The position numbers and the translations under genes were made by a program. The notes beneath the pieces are model-generated. The model was given only the letters and a program-made list of their open reading frames with translations. It was not told the DNA's origin and searched no databases. From Hawksworthiomyces lignivorus (Eukaryota; Ascomycota; Sordariomycetes; Ophiostomatales; Ophiostomataceae), in assembly GCA_002917075.1 (NCBI GenBank), contig NTMA01000009.1:620001-684000 (forward strand): a stretch of 64,000 bases of DNA, read 5' to 3'. Every line of letters starts with the position of its first letter. The stretch's first letter is position 1. Of this stretch, positions 45,610 through 56,653 are shown piece by piece.

Positions 45610-48587
45610 TATGTCCGGGCAGAACTTCAGAACGCCGTGGGTTAGACTGCTGTCGGCGACATCTAGGATCTTGACATTCTCGCTGGCTGGAGTCTGGGAA
45701 CTTAACTCCGCTGCAATTTGGATTGTGGTGCCGGGGCTGCCTGTAGAAGTGGTTTTACTGGCCCCGGAGGTCGAGGTGGCAGGCGGTGATGTAGGGTTAT
45801 TTGCATTAACATCCTGACGCCCCTTTGTGAAGCCTTATCCACGCACGAAGTGTTTAGTTGGGCAACTATATATGTGTCATATCTAGCGGAGACAGACAGA
45901 AACAAGACAAAGCATAATGAAAGCGAATATGGGCTAGTAGAGGATGATAAAGATGTGTTTCGTAATGCCATGGCCTGGCATCCGAGCTATCCCTCATTCT
46001 CATATCTCTGCTCTTCCAATTCTTCTCCGTGACAAATCAATGCGCCAATCGTCATTCACAGGTTATCATGAGACTATAAACGTGATGTATGTGCTCCTTA
46101 ATTCATTGCAGGGAATACTTTTACTTCTCGAGAACTGCTTAATCTCCTAAAGGACAGCATGGCTTTGCCCTCCAAGTGGCTTATCTTCGCCTCCTTCGAT
46201 GTCCCTGAGTGGCTCTTATTGTGAACCATCTGGGGAACGTGCTTTCTGAGAGTAGACGACGCTGGATCTAAACCTATTTGGGAGTTGCCCATCACAATTA
46301 AATGGAGTAGGTATCGAGCCCCTTAATACTTTGCTTTAAGTCACATGTTCTGAGAAATCAGATACATATTATAAAAAGAGAGACGATTCCGCATTATCCA
46401 GACTTGCTCTACATAAGCGTGTCGTTCTCTTATACGTAGAAGAGGAAGTCTTGGTTGTCGAGGAAGCGAATGGACGCTATCAGCGGGTACTAGATTCGGC
46501 AGTGCACAGACTGGCTCCGCATAGGTAAGCCATCATCGCATACGGAGTATGCTCTCTAGCTTGCGGATCTTACATTGGCGCTTTACATAATTAGTCGAGG
46601 ACATATTTGTTGACATTTCTTCAAGAAATTCTTAGACACAACTACTTGACACGCCTTTGGGTTATGCAAGAAGCGTTGAAAATTCCTCACTTCCGATGTT
46701 CTGCATTAGCTTTTTTATTTTATTTTATTATATATATATTTAGGTATTACAGCGTGGCTGGGACTTCACAAGTGGAAGAAGCGATTGAAAGGGTCACTTC
46801 TCGTGTCGATAAAAACAAAAACAGCCTGGTTGTCCTGAAAGTGGCCACTTTGGTCCATCTGACGACCAAAAAGGCATCGGTAGCCTACAACATGATGTAT
46901 GGTTTACGTAGCATTTTTAAGCTGTTTCAAACTTCAGAAGTTGATTTTGATAGATATTGTAGATCTCTACACCAAAGTAATAACGTCATGGGTATCGAGT
47001 GAAACATTGAGATGAAGATACGCTCTCAAGATCAGTATTTCTCACTCATTTCTATCCACCTACTCACATTTGAATCCTATTTAAGACCACACTCGCTTAC
47101 ACTAGACGGATTAATGTCACTTCGATGGACTGCAGGCCTCAAACTTCAGTCGGGACAGAATTGGCAGATGGGTAAATATTCCCTCGTCTCCACCAGCGTA
47201 CCCCCAACTTTCAGAGTAGGATGCCGAGTACGGCCTGCGCATGGGCCATGCCGTCGCTATGATTCCAAACTCTTCACGGGTTAGTTCAGCTGTGCCCGGG
47301 CCCCCATTTCAGCTCTAGAATTAAGTTTATAAATCCCTCTCTGTATTTTATAGAATATGTCGATAGAGAGTTAGAGACTAATGTTATTGCAAACAATTGT
47401 AAGCCGTAATAGATATAAGAACAAAAATTGGTGAAATTTGAACTCCTGCCAACTTTGGCTAGCTAATTGACATGCTATCATGGGATGCATCTATGACGAT
47501 ACGTGTCGTGTGGAAGAAGAGAGAGGTGTGTCACTGTAGCTGAATGACGTGGTCCATACCAACTACTGATTCGTCGGCATCATTTAAACAGACATGGGCT
47601 ATTAAAGGACTAAAGTACAGAAGCTCTCAACTGCTCGCTTAAAAAGTCAAGCTCTGAGTGGGCGTGAATCTATAGTTTTTAAGTTCGTAGCATCATCATC
47701 TAGTTGATTGGCGAAAGACTAATGACGAAGCTGGACAAATGAGTAAATATTTTATATCATCCTTCCTTCGATGTTGTTTTTAAAAGGTACTACGTCCTAG
47801 CTACATTATTGGGGGTCTCAAACTTGGCAAATAAAGAATTGTAGGACGTCAGCCTCTCCGATCTTCAGATCCAATGTTGTCCATTGTGACCTCGACTGGA
47901 CGGACAAATACGAATGACGACTTTCCATAGTACCATTTGCAGTGATCACCCCACCATTAAGCACAAACCAGCGGAAGGGCCCGAACCACGAGACGGGAGG
48001 AGTTCAGATCTATGGAGGATCTGTGTGGGGACCATGGGGCTGCGGTGCTTGGTCGGCGACTCAAACCTACACAGGAGTTTTATAAGATAGACAATCGTAT
48101 CTTGCGTACGATGCGCAACAATCGTAGAGTACGAAATAAGAGATATATGCTGCAAGATATCTGGATATGACGTGTAATACTGGTATTAATGCCACAACTT
48201 TCTATTTGACAACTGGTCGTCTCTCGAATATCGTAGCTTTGCTCAAAACACACCACCCTATGTAGCAAATGACTTCACCAACCTGCTAGAAATAACTCAC
48301 CAATCTAAATTTCGCATTTCTTTAGTTTTTCGCCTACCATGTCACATTCTTTCTTGTATGTTTTGGTCTCTCGGCGTGTCAGAGATCTCTTCCAACGTCT
48401 GAGGAGGAATGACGCAAGTACCATGTATATGGGTATAAAAAGAAGGCGTTTTTCCTGTAGCTGGCGCCATTTTTACTTCTTAGCCATGAAGAGTCATCCC
48501 AATCCAAAGTACACATCTAAATACCAACAATTGTGGACTCTAACTTGAGATTTTTCTTCATTTTCGATTCTATCTCTAAAATCTAAT
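45610..48587. other. AT-rich gene-free region upstream of the HsbA-type gene
   Basis: Three kilobases without an acceptable gene. A plus frame at 46607-47002 contains RLWVMQEAL, which recalls the RLWVxQE motif of HET domains, but nothing around it supports a HET gene and a low-complexity hydrophobic block interrupts it. The right end holds the promoter of the gene at 48588. Confidence 0.45.
48434..48441 (+). promoter_or_regulatory. TATA-like box of the HsbA-type gene
   Basis: TATAAAAA lies 154 bp before the ATG at 48588, a usual distance for filamentous fungi. The leader after it is pyrimidine-rich (ttttcttcattttc just before the ATG), in keeping with a strong regulated promoter. Confidence 0.55.
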
Positions 48588-49196
48588 ATGCTGTTCAACA
48601 AGCTCGCTATTCTTGGCTTTCTTGGCCTTGTTGTGGCAGCACCGGCATCTGTCGTTAAGCGCTCTCCTACCGCTATCGAGTCGGACATTTCTGCCATTTC
48701 CAGCGAACTGACTACTTTGGACAAGAACGTTAAGTCTTTCACCGGCTCGTGGCTGCAGGCCCTGAACCTGCTTGTGGACTTTGACGACGCTCAGAGCGAC
48801 GTCACGACTGCTACTTCAGCAGTGACGTCGACCGGTTTTCTGGGTAGTAGCGATTCGGCCACAATCTACGGTGATGTGTCGTCCCTGACGGACCAGATTG
48901 TGTCCGTGCTGTCCGACGTGGCGGCCAAGGCTTCCACCGTCGCCTCGGCTGGCTATACTAGCTATGTGCTGGGCGGCCTGCAGACCCTTCAGACGGATGC
49001 CGATGCCTTCTTTGAAGCTCTTGAAGGCACTAGTATGCCTCCCCCCCCCTTTTTTTTTCAGTTCGCACACCTGCATTCGCATCTTTATATTCGTTCACCC
49101 GCTAATGACGTAGTCGACCCTAGCTATACCTTGCAGCTCACGGCGCTTCAGTCCACGGTGGACTCTGCCTTCTCGGCCGCCATTGCCGACTACTGA
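48588..49196 (+). CDS. Secreted hydrophobic-surface-binding protein A (HsbA) family protein
   Basis: Exons are 48588-49032 and 49114-49196, giving 175 aa. The 81-nt intron (GTATGC...CGTAG with a GCTAATGAC branch site) contains a C9T9 run. A signal peptide is clear: MLFNKLAILGFLGLVVAAPA, with cleavage before a KR site. The mature part is helical, Ala/Ser/Thr-rich and has no Cys (AIESDISAISSELTTLDKNV, FTGSWLQALNLLVDFDDAQ). This is the HsbA domain pattern. HsbA proteins bind hydrophobic surfaces such as plastics or cuticle and recruit esterases or cutinases. They are frequent in plant- and insect-associated fungi. The gene stands alone in AT-rich DNA. Confidence 0.87.
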   Translation: MLFNKLAILGFLGLVVAAPASVVKRSPTAIESDISAISSELTTLDKNVKSFTGSWLQALNLLVDFDDAQSDVTTATSAVTSTGFLGSSDSATIYGDVSSLTDQIVSVLSDVAAKASTVASAGYTSYVLGGLQTLQTDADAFFEALEGTSMPPPPFFFQFAHLHSHLYIRSPANDVVDPSYTLQLTALQSTVDSAFSAAIADY

Positions 49197-52018
49197 ACTT
49201 GCTTAAATGTTATCTCACATGATGATTCATGCAGAAAATTCAAGTTCTCTATGTATATTCTATCACAGTGGTAATCTTCTTCAGTCGGGTTGGTACCCCC
49301 TAACTAAATTGAACTAGCCCGAATTGTTTTCATTCTGAGACCTGATATATACGCTCTAGTTGATAGCAATACAATATAATATTAGTTTCAGTTACCTGTA
49401 ATGCGCTATTGCATGTCCTTGACTTATAGAGGCCGCATGTTAATGTTCTCACTTTACCAAGTCTATAAATCATACGTCCAATTCTACCTACAAGCTACAT
49501 AAACGCATTTCCGTATGTCTTTTTCATATTTGCTAATTATCACCCAAACTTCGCACAAAGTAAGTGCTGAACGCTTTGTTATATCATCTAAATCCATTCA
49601 ATTTTCTCCTGTAAAGTACGAGTCGTTTTTTACAACCATACACCTGCACTAATCACATTTCAAAAAAAGTATTCTACGGATGCCGATACACACATACTTT
49701 TTTTTTTGTGCATTGACCTTTTTGGCAGTTTCGTTCTCTCCTAGCGTCAGCGCTGCTAACTAGCATCGAGACTAGCTAGGTTTTCACTCGGTTACCTTGT
49801 TGTCAACAAGATTAATCACGGCAAATTCGAGGTGCAGTGTCTAGTGGATAGAGCAATCGAAGAGACAAACAACCCCTTCGTTTGGGAAGCTGAGTCTGAG
49901 TCTCCTTATTACACAATAGATTGTCAAAGCATGGAAATATTTAACACGGAGATTCTTTACACATGCAACGTCTTAAGAGTGAGAGATACCAGCATTTGGT
50001 AGCTAAACGCATTAAACTCTGCGTTAGGGATAATGGTGAGTTACAACAAAAATGACACGGATTCATTCTCAGATTTCTAGTATATTTGCACTTCTACTAA
50101 TATGTGCCTTTAAGATCATACATCTATTCGAAGCACTTGATAGGTGATGCTCTGCAGTAACCTGCAGCTGGAACCGCAACAAGAGCATACTATTGCCTTT
50201 TACATTATTACGCCATACGTCATATTGAGAGCTATGATCGTAGTCCTACCATTTCATAGTCCCTTCCCCTGTATGTTTCTATCAATAAACGTCCAGCTTA
50301 CCGCTAAAGTCGAGTTCTTCCTAGATTAGTCTAGAGAAAGATACCTACTTCCGTTAGAGGCTTCGGCCACCTATAAGCACCATAAAACACCATGAATAGA
50401 GGGAATAAAGCCTGCTCGAGAGTACAATATTGAAAATGGTCGTATGATTTCAGAATTGACTTTGTTTCGAAGTATGTAGTTTGGAATTCCCAAGTAAGTT
50501 GTCGGATGCCTATGCTTCTGGCTTAAAATTATCATCCGACTACTGGGACCTTGCCTGAGCTGACAAAAGTCGTAGGAAACATTGCTGGCTCCATCCTAAA
50601 AATCTTCGGCACAAGGAGATTGATACGATAGACCGAGCGACACGATTCCAACAATGAGACGCTACGGCATTACCTTGCCAAAGATGCCGTCGGCCCAGCA
50701 TTTCCGACCATGTCAAGGGACTCAAATAAAGTTTCCGGGTCTATTCTTAATCGTTCGTAGGGTTGTATGACTTTCTAGTAAAAAACGGTGACGGGAACGA
50801 ATTCATGTGGCAAGATTTACCAAACTGCACAAATTTTTGACTGCTTCTGAAATACTTGGCTAAGACAGATCGGCTGCTAGAGCTTCTCCGATCAATATTA
50901 CCCCATGGGGATACCACGGGCCGACCGCTTGGCAAGGAATGCTAACACACACTCATAGCGCGGGCCGAGAGGGATTATTGACTATAGACACCATAGCTCG
51001 CGTAAGGTAGCAGATAAAGACGTTGGAAAACCTTGAGACTGCTGCGTTATACTTCCTATTTCGGTGTGGCCACTACTTATTTATATATATATCTTTCACT
51101 GTAATATGGAGACGTGGCGGTAATAACGGGCCGCTTTGCTACTAGACCTCGTGATCTAGTGGAGCTAAAGGAATCTGTAAGTTGCTGAACACAGTGTTAA
51201 GATTATATATGTGCCTATCTCATGATGATGTGTTGTCAAGCCAAGTCAACTAGGAACTTTTTTTCTTTAATCGATGCAAACTATATAATATCTACTTTTT
51301 TCGTTCAAAGCGAGATGTCTCCCACTTGTTAACAAGTTTATGTAGTTCTATGATTATAAGAAAAAGGAGGAGAGAAGTCAGTATCGGTAGTTTGTAACCG
51401 GGTTATGTAGCTCGTAACTTACTTTTGTAGTTCCATGTGTGGCGGTATGGATTGCTACCACTTTCCTTACTGTTTAGTATGCCCGGATTGCCGGTAGGTC
51501 TCTCCATTTTCGTCAAACTTTGGAATCTCGTCTGTAAATTTAGAACTGGAGTTTCCTGTTGACGTGATGGCGGAAGTCAGATCCGCTGTAGCCACAGAAG
51601 GATTTATGTCCACTTACACTGTAACGTCCGGCTGAACCGCTGGCTAGTAACACTTGAGGATTAGATAACAAAGTAAGATCGTAACTATGGCAATGGTGCG
51701 GCTTTGATTGGATTATATCTTCTTGATATAGTTTATATACTGGATAAGCGGACCGTTAAGTACTTGAAGCTTCATATGATACTAAAGAATAATCTAAGGT
51801 GATTGGCGTGCCTGTTGGTGTATTTTGAATTGTTTGTGAACCCATGAATCCATACTTCCAGCTCTCACCACCTTGGCGACTATAATCAAGACTGAGGATA
51901 AAACACAGTCAAGTATATAAGTCAATAACATTTCCTACAAAGTTCGGATAATTAAGAGATTCAATTAGCTTTCTCATCACCTACAATCATAATCAACCAT
52001 TTATTTCTAAAATTCAAG
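49197..52018. other. AT-rich gene-free region between two small secreted-protein genes
   Basis: This 2.8 kb contains no frame above 70 codons with any family resemblance. TA-rich words and T-runs (49698-49708) are frequent. The final 110 bp carry the promoter of the gene at 52019. I looked for transposon terminal repeats and saw none. Confidence 0.45.
51914..51921 (+). promoter_or_regulatory. TATA-like box of the cysteine-paired mini-protein gene
   Basis: TATATAAG lies 105 bp before the ATG at 52019. The leader between them ends in an A/C-rich context (aaattcaag before ATG), which suits fungal translation starts. It supports the gene being expressed. Confidence 0.5.
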
Positions 52019-52282
52019 ATGTATATTTCGACTGTATTTACTCTCGCTCTTAGCAGCTTAGCGCTTGCTGCTTCCGTACCTATTAAAGTCCGTTCCTTGG
52101 ACGTTTCGGGTCAGCAAATTAAGACTATTTTGGCCCGCGGTAATGTCTGGTGCGTTCCCTGCAATAATCCCTATGTAGCCTGCTGATTGCTTTAACATTA
52201 ACGATTTTAAAGCTGCATTCAAATTGGCCAATTCGAAACCGAGTGCTGCGAGGTGGTCCCAGGACAAGAATGCTGCTTCTAA
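52019..52282 (+). CDS. Small secreted protein with three Cys-Cys pairs (two exons, 66 aa)
   Basis: I found this by reading both sides of a short intron. Exon 1 is 52019-52149 and exon 2 is 52213-52282. The 63-nt intron has donor GTGCGT, a TTAAC branch-like word and acceptor AAAG. Its removal joins TG|C and opens the second exon, which otherwise is out of frame. The protein begins with a signal peptide (MYISTVFTLALSSLALAA), then a short pro-like segment, then a compact tail with Cys44-45, Cys55-56 and Cys64-65. Every cysteine is in a CC pair, with spacers of nine and seven, and the chain ends one residue after the last pair. I know of no family with this pattern. Size, secretion signal and disulfide potential resemble fungal effector-like or antimicrobial mini-proteins, but no activity can be claimed. 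Unspliced, the frame would stop after 55 codons. Confidence 0.6.
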
Positions 52283-52857
52283 AGAATTGTCATTTGGCCC
52301 CCATAGGCAACATAGGTGCCAGTCTCCTTGACTACATAAAGTAGACAATGAAACAAAAATGATAATGCAAGACCAAAATATATCAATCAATTTCAGTTTG
52401 GCAAACGAAACTGAGATAGTTGTATATAACAGAGCTAGACGGGGAACCATATAAAGTAGGAAGCCCAGTCACTACATCTTATATGAAATTGCTTTGGGTA
52501 CCTTGAACGTGGACGATGGGACCAATACAACAAGTCTGATGTATTGTACAGTGTCTGAAAACAATTCTCGCTCTTTAGTATTTACCGTTTATGTGAGATA
52601 TTGTGATTTGAAACAATATTTCGTGAGCACATTGAAGTCTTTGGTTAATAACAAAATGCATGTCTTGGACATCAAAATGCGATTAAGGTAAGTCTCTGAA
52701 GTTGTTCCAAAGGCAACTTCAAAACGTAAGATGAGAAAAATACAAACAGTGCTACACAGGTCTTGAAACGGAAACCGTGAAGTCTTATCTCTGCATACTC
52801 TGCCCTCCTCCTCTACTTATTTCCTTAGAATCTAGCTTATTGTCTGTGCTTTAATAT
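52283..52857. other. Intergenic between the mini-protein gene and the FAD oxidase
   Basis: This 575 bp of AT-rich sequence lies between convergent stop codons. A 65-codon plus frame at 52494 lacks an ATG start and any domain. Nothing else is seen. Confidence 0.45.
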
Positions 52858-54584
52858 CTAATGTTTTCCTCCGCCCACTTGGCATAGTTTATTTTCAACT
52901 TCTTGCCATTGATCATTCCCGACACAAAACCGGCACCAAAAAACATCATCCGGATCAACTGCACGCTTAATCGCAGGCAGGCGCGGATAGTTTGTGCCCC
53001 AGAAAACCTCGTGATAATTCGCCTGGAATGGATAGCCCTCGTTGACGTACGCTCCTGTGTTGGGGGCCACTTTCGTCAGCGCTTCAACGTAATTATTCAA
53101 GTGTGACAGCATTTCTCGCTCCATTGTTTTATTCAGAGGGATCCACTCAGCAGCCGCTAGTACATGGCTGTAAGCCGTTCTCCATGCTGGATTGACGGAA
53201 TTCAAATCTGAAGGTTTGTCGTGTACGCCTGGCCCTGCTTGCATAAATAGATACAGCCCACCAAGAGGAGCAGCTGTCATTAGAGAGTCCTTGAGATTTG
53301 GATTAGCGATAGCATCCCTATCCAGCAGCCTCGAGCCTAGGACAATATCTACTCCTATAGGAGTGCTCGTGTCGGGCTGATTGGCAACCCACCACCTGTG
53401 GAACGATGGATAGCTTATAACGCCGCTTTCAAGGAAAATTCACCCGGCCACGTTTTGTTGATATATGCTGTAACTGGCTCTAACATATTTGCAACCTGTG
53501 TAATCGTTAGGTTAAAGCCGCGCCAGAGGGACCCGAAGCTGCTCGGGTTGCTTGAATTGATGTACCCATCACCTGCAGGACCCTGGTCTATCAGGTCCGG
53601 ATACTGAGTAAATGCCCAGACAGCAGCATCCCAGAAGTGTGCTGCATTTGGCAGTTGGTCAATAATGTTCCAATTTACCTCGACGGCTGGCATGTCGGGA
53701 TACAGCAGCATGGTCATGTTAAGAATGACGCCGAAAGTTGCTCCACCCCCGCCACGAAGAGCCCAAAAGAGGTCCTGATTGTTGCAAGAGTTGGCAATTA
53801 CTACTTTGCCATTTGGAGTTACTACGGTCATATCGATCACAAGGTCCGCGGCGAGACCATATCTTGAACCTGGGACACTATACCCACCGCTAGAGACATA
53901 GCCGCCATAGGAAACCGATTCTGTGCCTGCAACTGGTACAGTTATTCCGACTATGTTCGCTGTTGCATAGATCTCACCATGATTATCCCCTGCCGAGAAT
54001 GTGATCGCTGGTCCGTAGGTTGTTGGAGAATTGCAAACTTTGCCTTGTGCTTTGCACGACTCGTGTAGCTGAATTCCGTTCATATAATAGAGCCAAATAG
54101 AGAGTGAATTTGGTGCCACAGATCTGCCAAGAAAATCATGACCAGTTGATCTGACGTTGAGTCTAATTTTATTTTCACTGGCAAAGTTGATGGAGGCTTG
54201 GACTTGCTCCGCTGTTGTAGCATTTACAACATACACTGGATACCCTTTGCAGTTACAAGGATATTCTGCGTACGGAAGACAGCTGTCGTTGTTCCAATTA
54301 TTATACCCGTTGCCGATGGGATCGTCGACAAAGAGCGGCCAAGACGTGGCCCATTCAGTTTCAATGACTGGACACTTCATTGCGTTGTAATTTTTTTCCT
54401 CGTAATGACAAACTCCGCCAGGAGGAGGAGGCTGTAGGAGAGCTCCGTGTATAGAATGATTGAAGTTGGCCCATTGTGCAGGCGTTGGCCAGCTAAGAGA
54501 CCCCGGAACAGCCTTGCAAATAGCTTGAGCCGTTCTTGCAGCCAACAAGCTCTTCAGGATCCACTCTACAGTTAAAAATCTCAT
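52858..54584 (-). pseudogene. Secreted FAD-linked (BBE-type) oxidase with one frameshift
   Basis: The first frame (54584-53415, 389 codons) has a signal peptide (MRFLTVEWILKSLLAARTAQA). It also has an FAD_binding_4 domain with RSTGHDFLGRS, where His149 is the likely covalent flavin site, and GGGGATFGVI. No Cys stands at the second linkage site, so single-covalent flavin is expected. The first frame closes at 53415, but protein resemblance continues without a gap in another frame (ISYPSFHRWWVANQ at about 53418 down to 52858). That frame ends with the BBE domain (NYPRLPAIKR, DDVFWCRFCVG). One base appears to be missing near 53421-53430. Intron models do not restore frame. Such enzymes oxidise alcohols, sugars or secondary metabolites. 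This is a pseudogene in this strain or carries a sequencing error, since all else is intact. Confidence 0.82.
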
Positions 54585-56653
54585 TTTTGAGTCGTGATGC
54601 AGCTATCGAACAATCTCTAATTTCAGAATTTCGAATTTTCGAGAGAAATTTGGCATATAGGGGATATTGCAAGATATCGAGCAACAGTAAGTTCAAGAAG
54701 TAGCTTTAACTGAGTGTAATACTAAGACCATGCTTTCTTGTTTATGTATGTTAAGCTACTTGCAATCAATCAAAATTTTGTACACACTGCGTGGCAGGGC
54801 CACAAGCCTCTATAAATCGAGAAATACAAATATTCGCATGATGTATAAAATTGAAGCTTAGTAGCTGACTGCGTGGCTCAATTGCTACAGAAACGCGAAC
54901 TGTTGCTCTGTAGCTGACGCGCGGCATATTACGATCTATACGAAATGTAGGAAACATATTCGGTTGGTCGTCAGTCATTCCATTCTCATTTTCACACAAA
55001 TCAGCTTCACGGTTGTTTTGGCCTCCGGCCTAGGTGCTATTTGGTAACTAGTTAAAATCTCAGTTTTTTTCATTTCTTTTCATAATCGTAAGTTTAGATA
55101 TACTATTGTGACGGTAGGAACTGGTGGCCTCTGCAACTAGGAAACGTGAGGCTGATTCCTCCTTGTTGGTTAAATGTAGCCTTTGAGTCTCTTTAACGAC
55201 TGGTTGTTCTGTGGGGAGGTGGCAAATGATTTCCAACTTAGGACTGTTAATAACATGGGGGAGGTTTGCATTTAGGATGCACGATTGTTGCTGATTATGA
55301 AAGCGTACAAGACTACGTAGAAAAATAGCGCTATTAGTGTTACAGCAGCTTCGTGTTACTCTAGTACCATATTTTTGCGGGCCATGGAAACACGCTGTCA
55401 GATGTTAAAACAGGAATCCTTCCCATGGATAATCTGGTATTTCACCATCCCTTCCAGTAAAAATCTAGTAACCCATACTATCATCTGGACAGGGTCACTT
55501 CCAATACTGATCATAGCGACAATTATGTATTTCAAGCTTGAACTAAAGGGTATTGGTAGATCTATGCTTATTTAGCAGCAGATCCGACTCTCTATTGAAT
55601 ATCTATGTTGTACTCTCGTCGCGGCCCCGATTCTCTCTGTATCTTTTCGACTGGATGAATATACATTTAAATGGTAGACATTTGCTTCTTGTCAGCCTTT
55701 CCATAGTTGTAGTTTAATCCTTTCTCGCTTATTTCCTACACCACCCTCTTTTTTAAGCGGATTTTTTTTTGTGCTCGTGGGTATTCTTACACACTACTTT
55801 CCTTATTCATTCCTTGTTGCTCTCATTACTCTAATCTTAGCTTTCCACATTCTCTTTATCGGTTGTGCATCACATCGTTTCGACTCTTTTGGTGCGTGAT
55901 CGATTTGTAACACCGCTTCTCATCACAGCTGACTCGATACTCATTAGGGACTACTGCGATATTCTTTACTCCGCATCGCTTCTTGGCGAGCTTAAACTGT
56001 AACTGAAGCACGGGGGTGACATCGAGAATTGAGGATAGATCGAGCCGCCTTTGAGTCCGGAGGATTTATTATTCCCGTGGTTTATGAGCTAATCGGCAAG
56101 AAAGTATTGCAACTTTTGTTGTCCATCGCAGACAACGAGCATTCTCAATACTCTCATTATGCTTCCTGATATTTTCAAATCCTCCATGAGACCAACTTAT
56201 AATCTTGTCAACACTGAGTCTCCTGTGCCTCTATACAATTGATTATTACGGACTCGTTAAAGATTCATTTTTGTGCAAAATAGCACCCCTGCTACTGCTG
56301 TTCTACCCCAGTTTAGCGGTATGTTCTTGGATGTCTTACATGGGTCTATTCGCCCACCGCAGTTGTGAAGATCGGCGCGGCGGTGGAAGTACCTTCTGTC
56401 GGTCCTTTCCCCGCACTTGCAGGGTGTCTCAGCTAGCTGATAAGACTCTAATATCTGAATTACTTGTCTGTTGATCTGCCGGTCATGGGTTGTACATAAA
56501 AGGTGCCTTTGCCGTCATAGAGAGGTCTGTATTCTGCACAATTGTATTTTTCTTATCCCCTCTCTCGTTCCATGCATATTTTCTCCGCATTCGCACAAAG
56601 ATATATTGGAACGTTTCATTCCGCACAACACCCCGACTGTGGCTGAACGGAGA
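54585..56653. other. Divergent AT-rich region between FAD oxidase and ACS-type transporter
   Basis: Two kilobases that must hold both promoters. Only short frames are present and none has a domain. T-rich stretches occur at 55745-55775 and a CT-rich leader lies just before the transporter start. Confidence 0.45.

Noticed and set aside
46607..47002. Possible HET-domain remnant (RLWVMQEAL)
   Set aside because: Only one short motif fits. The following hydrophobic AT-encoded block and the rest of the frame do not match a HET domain, so chance is likely.
52058..52450. Minus-strand frame of 130 codons opposite the mini-protein gene
   Set aside because: It has no domain or good start and lies antisense to the spliced secreted-protein gene, which has far better signals.
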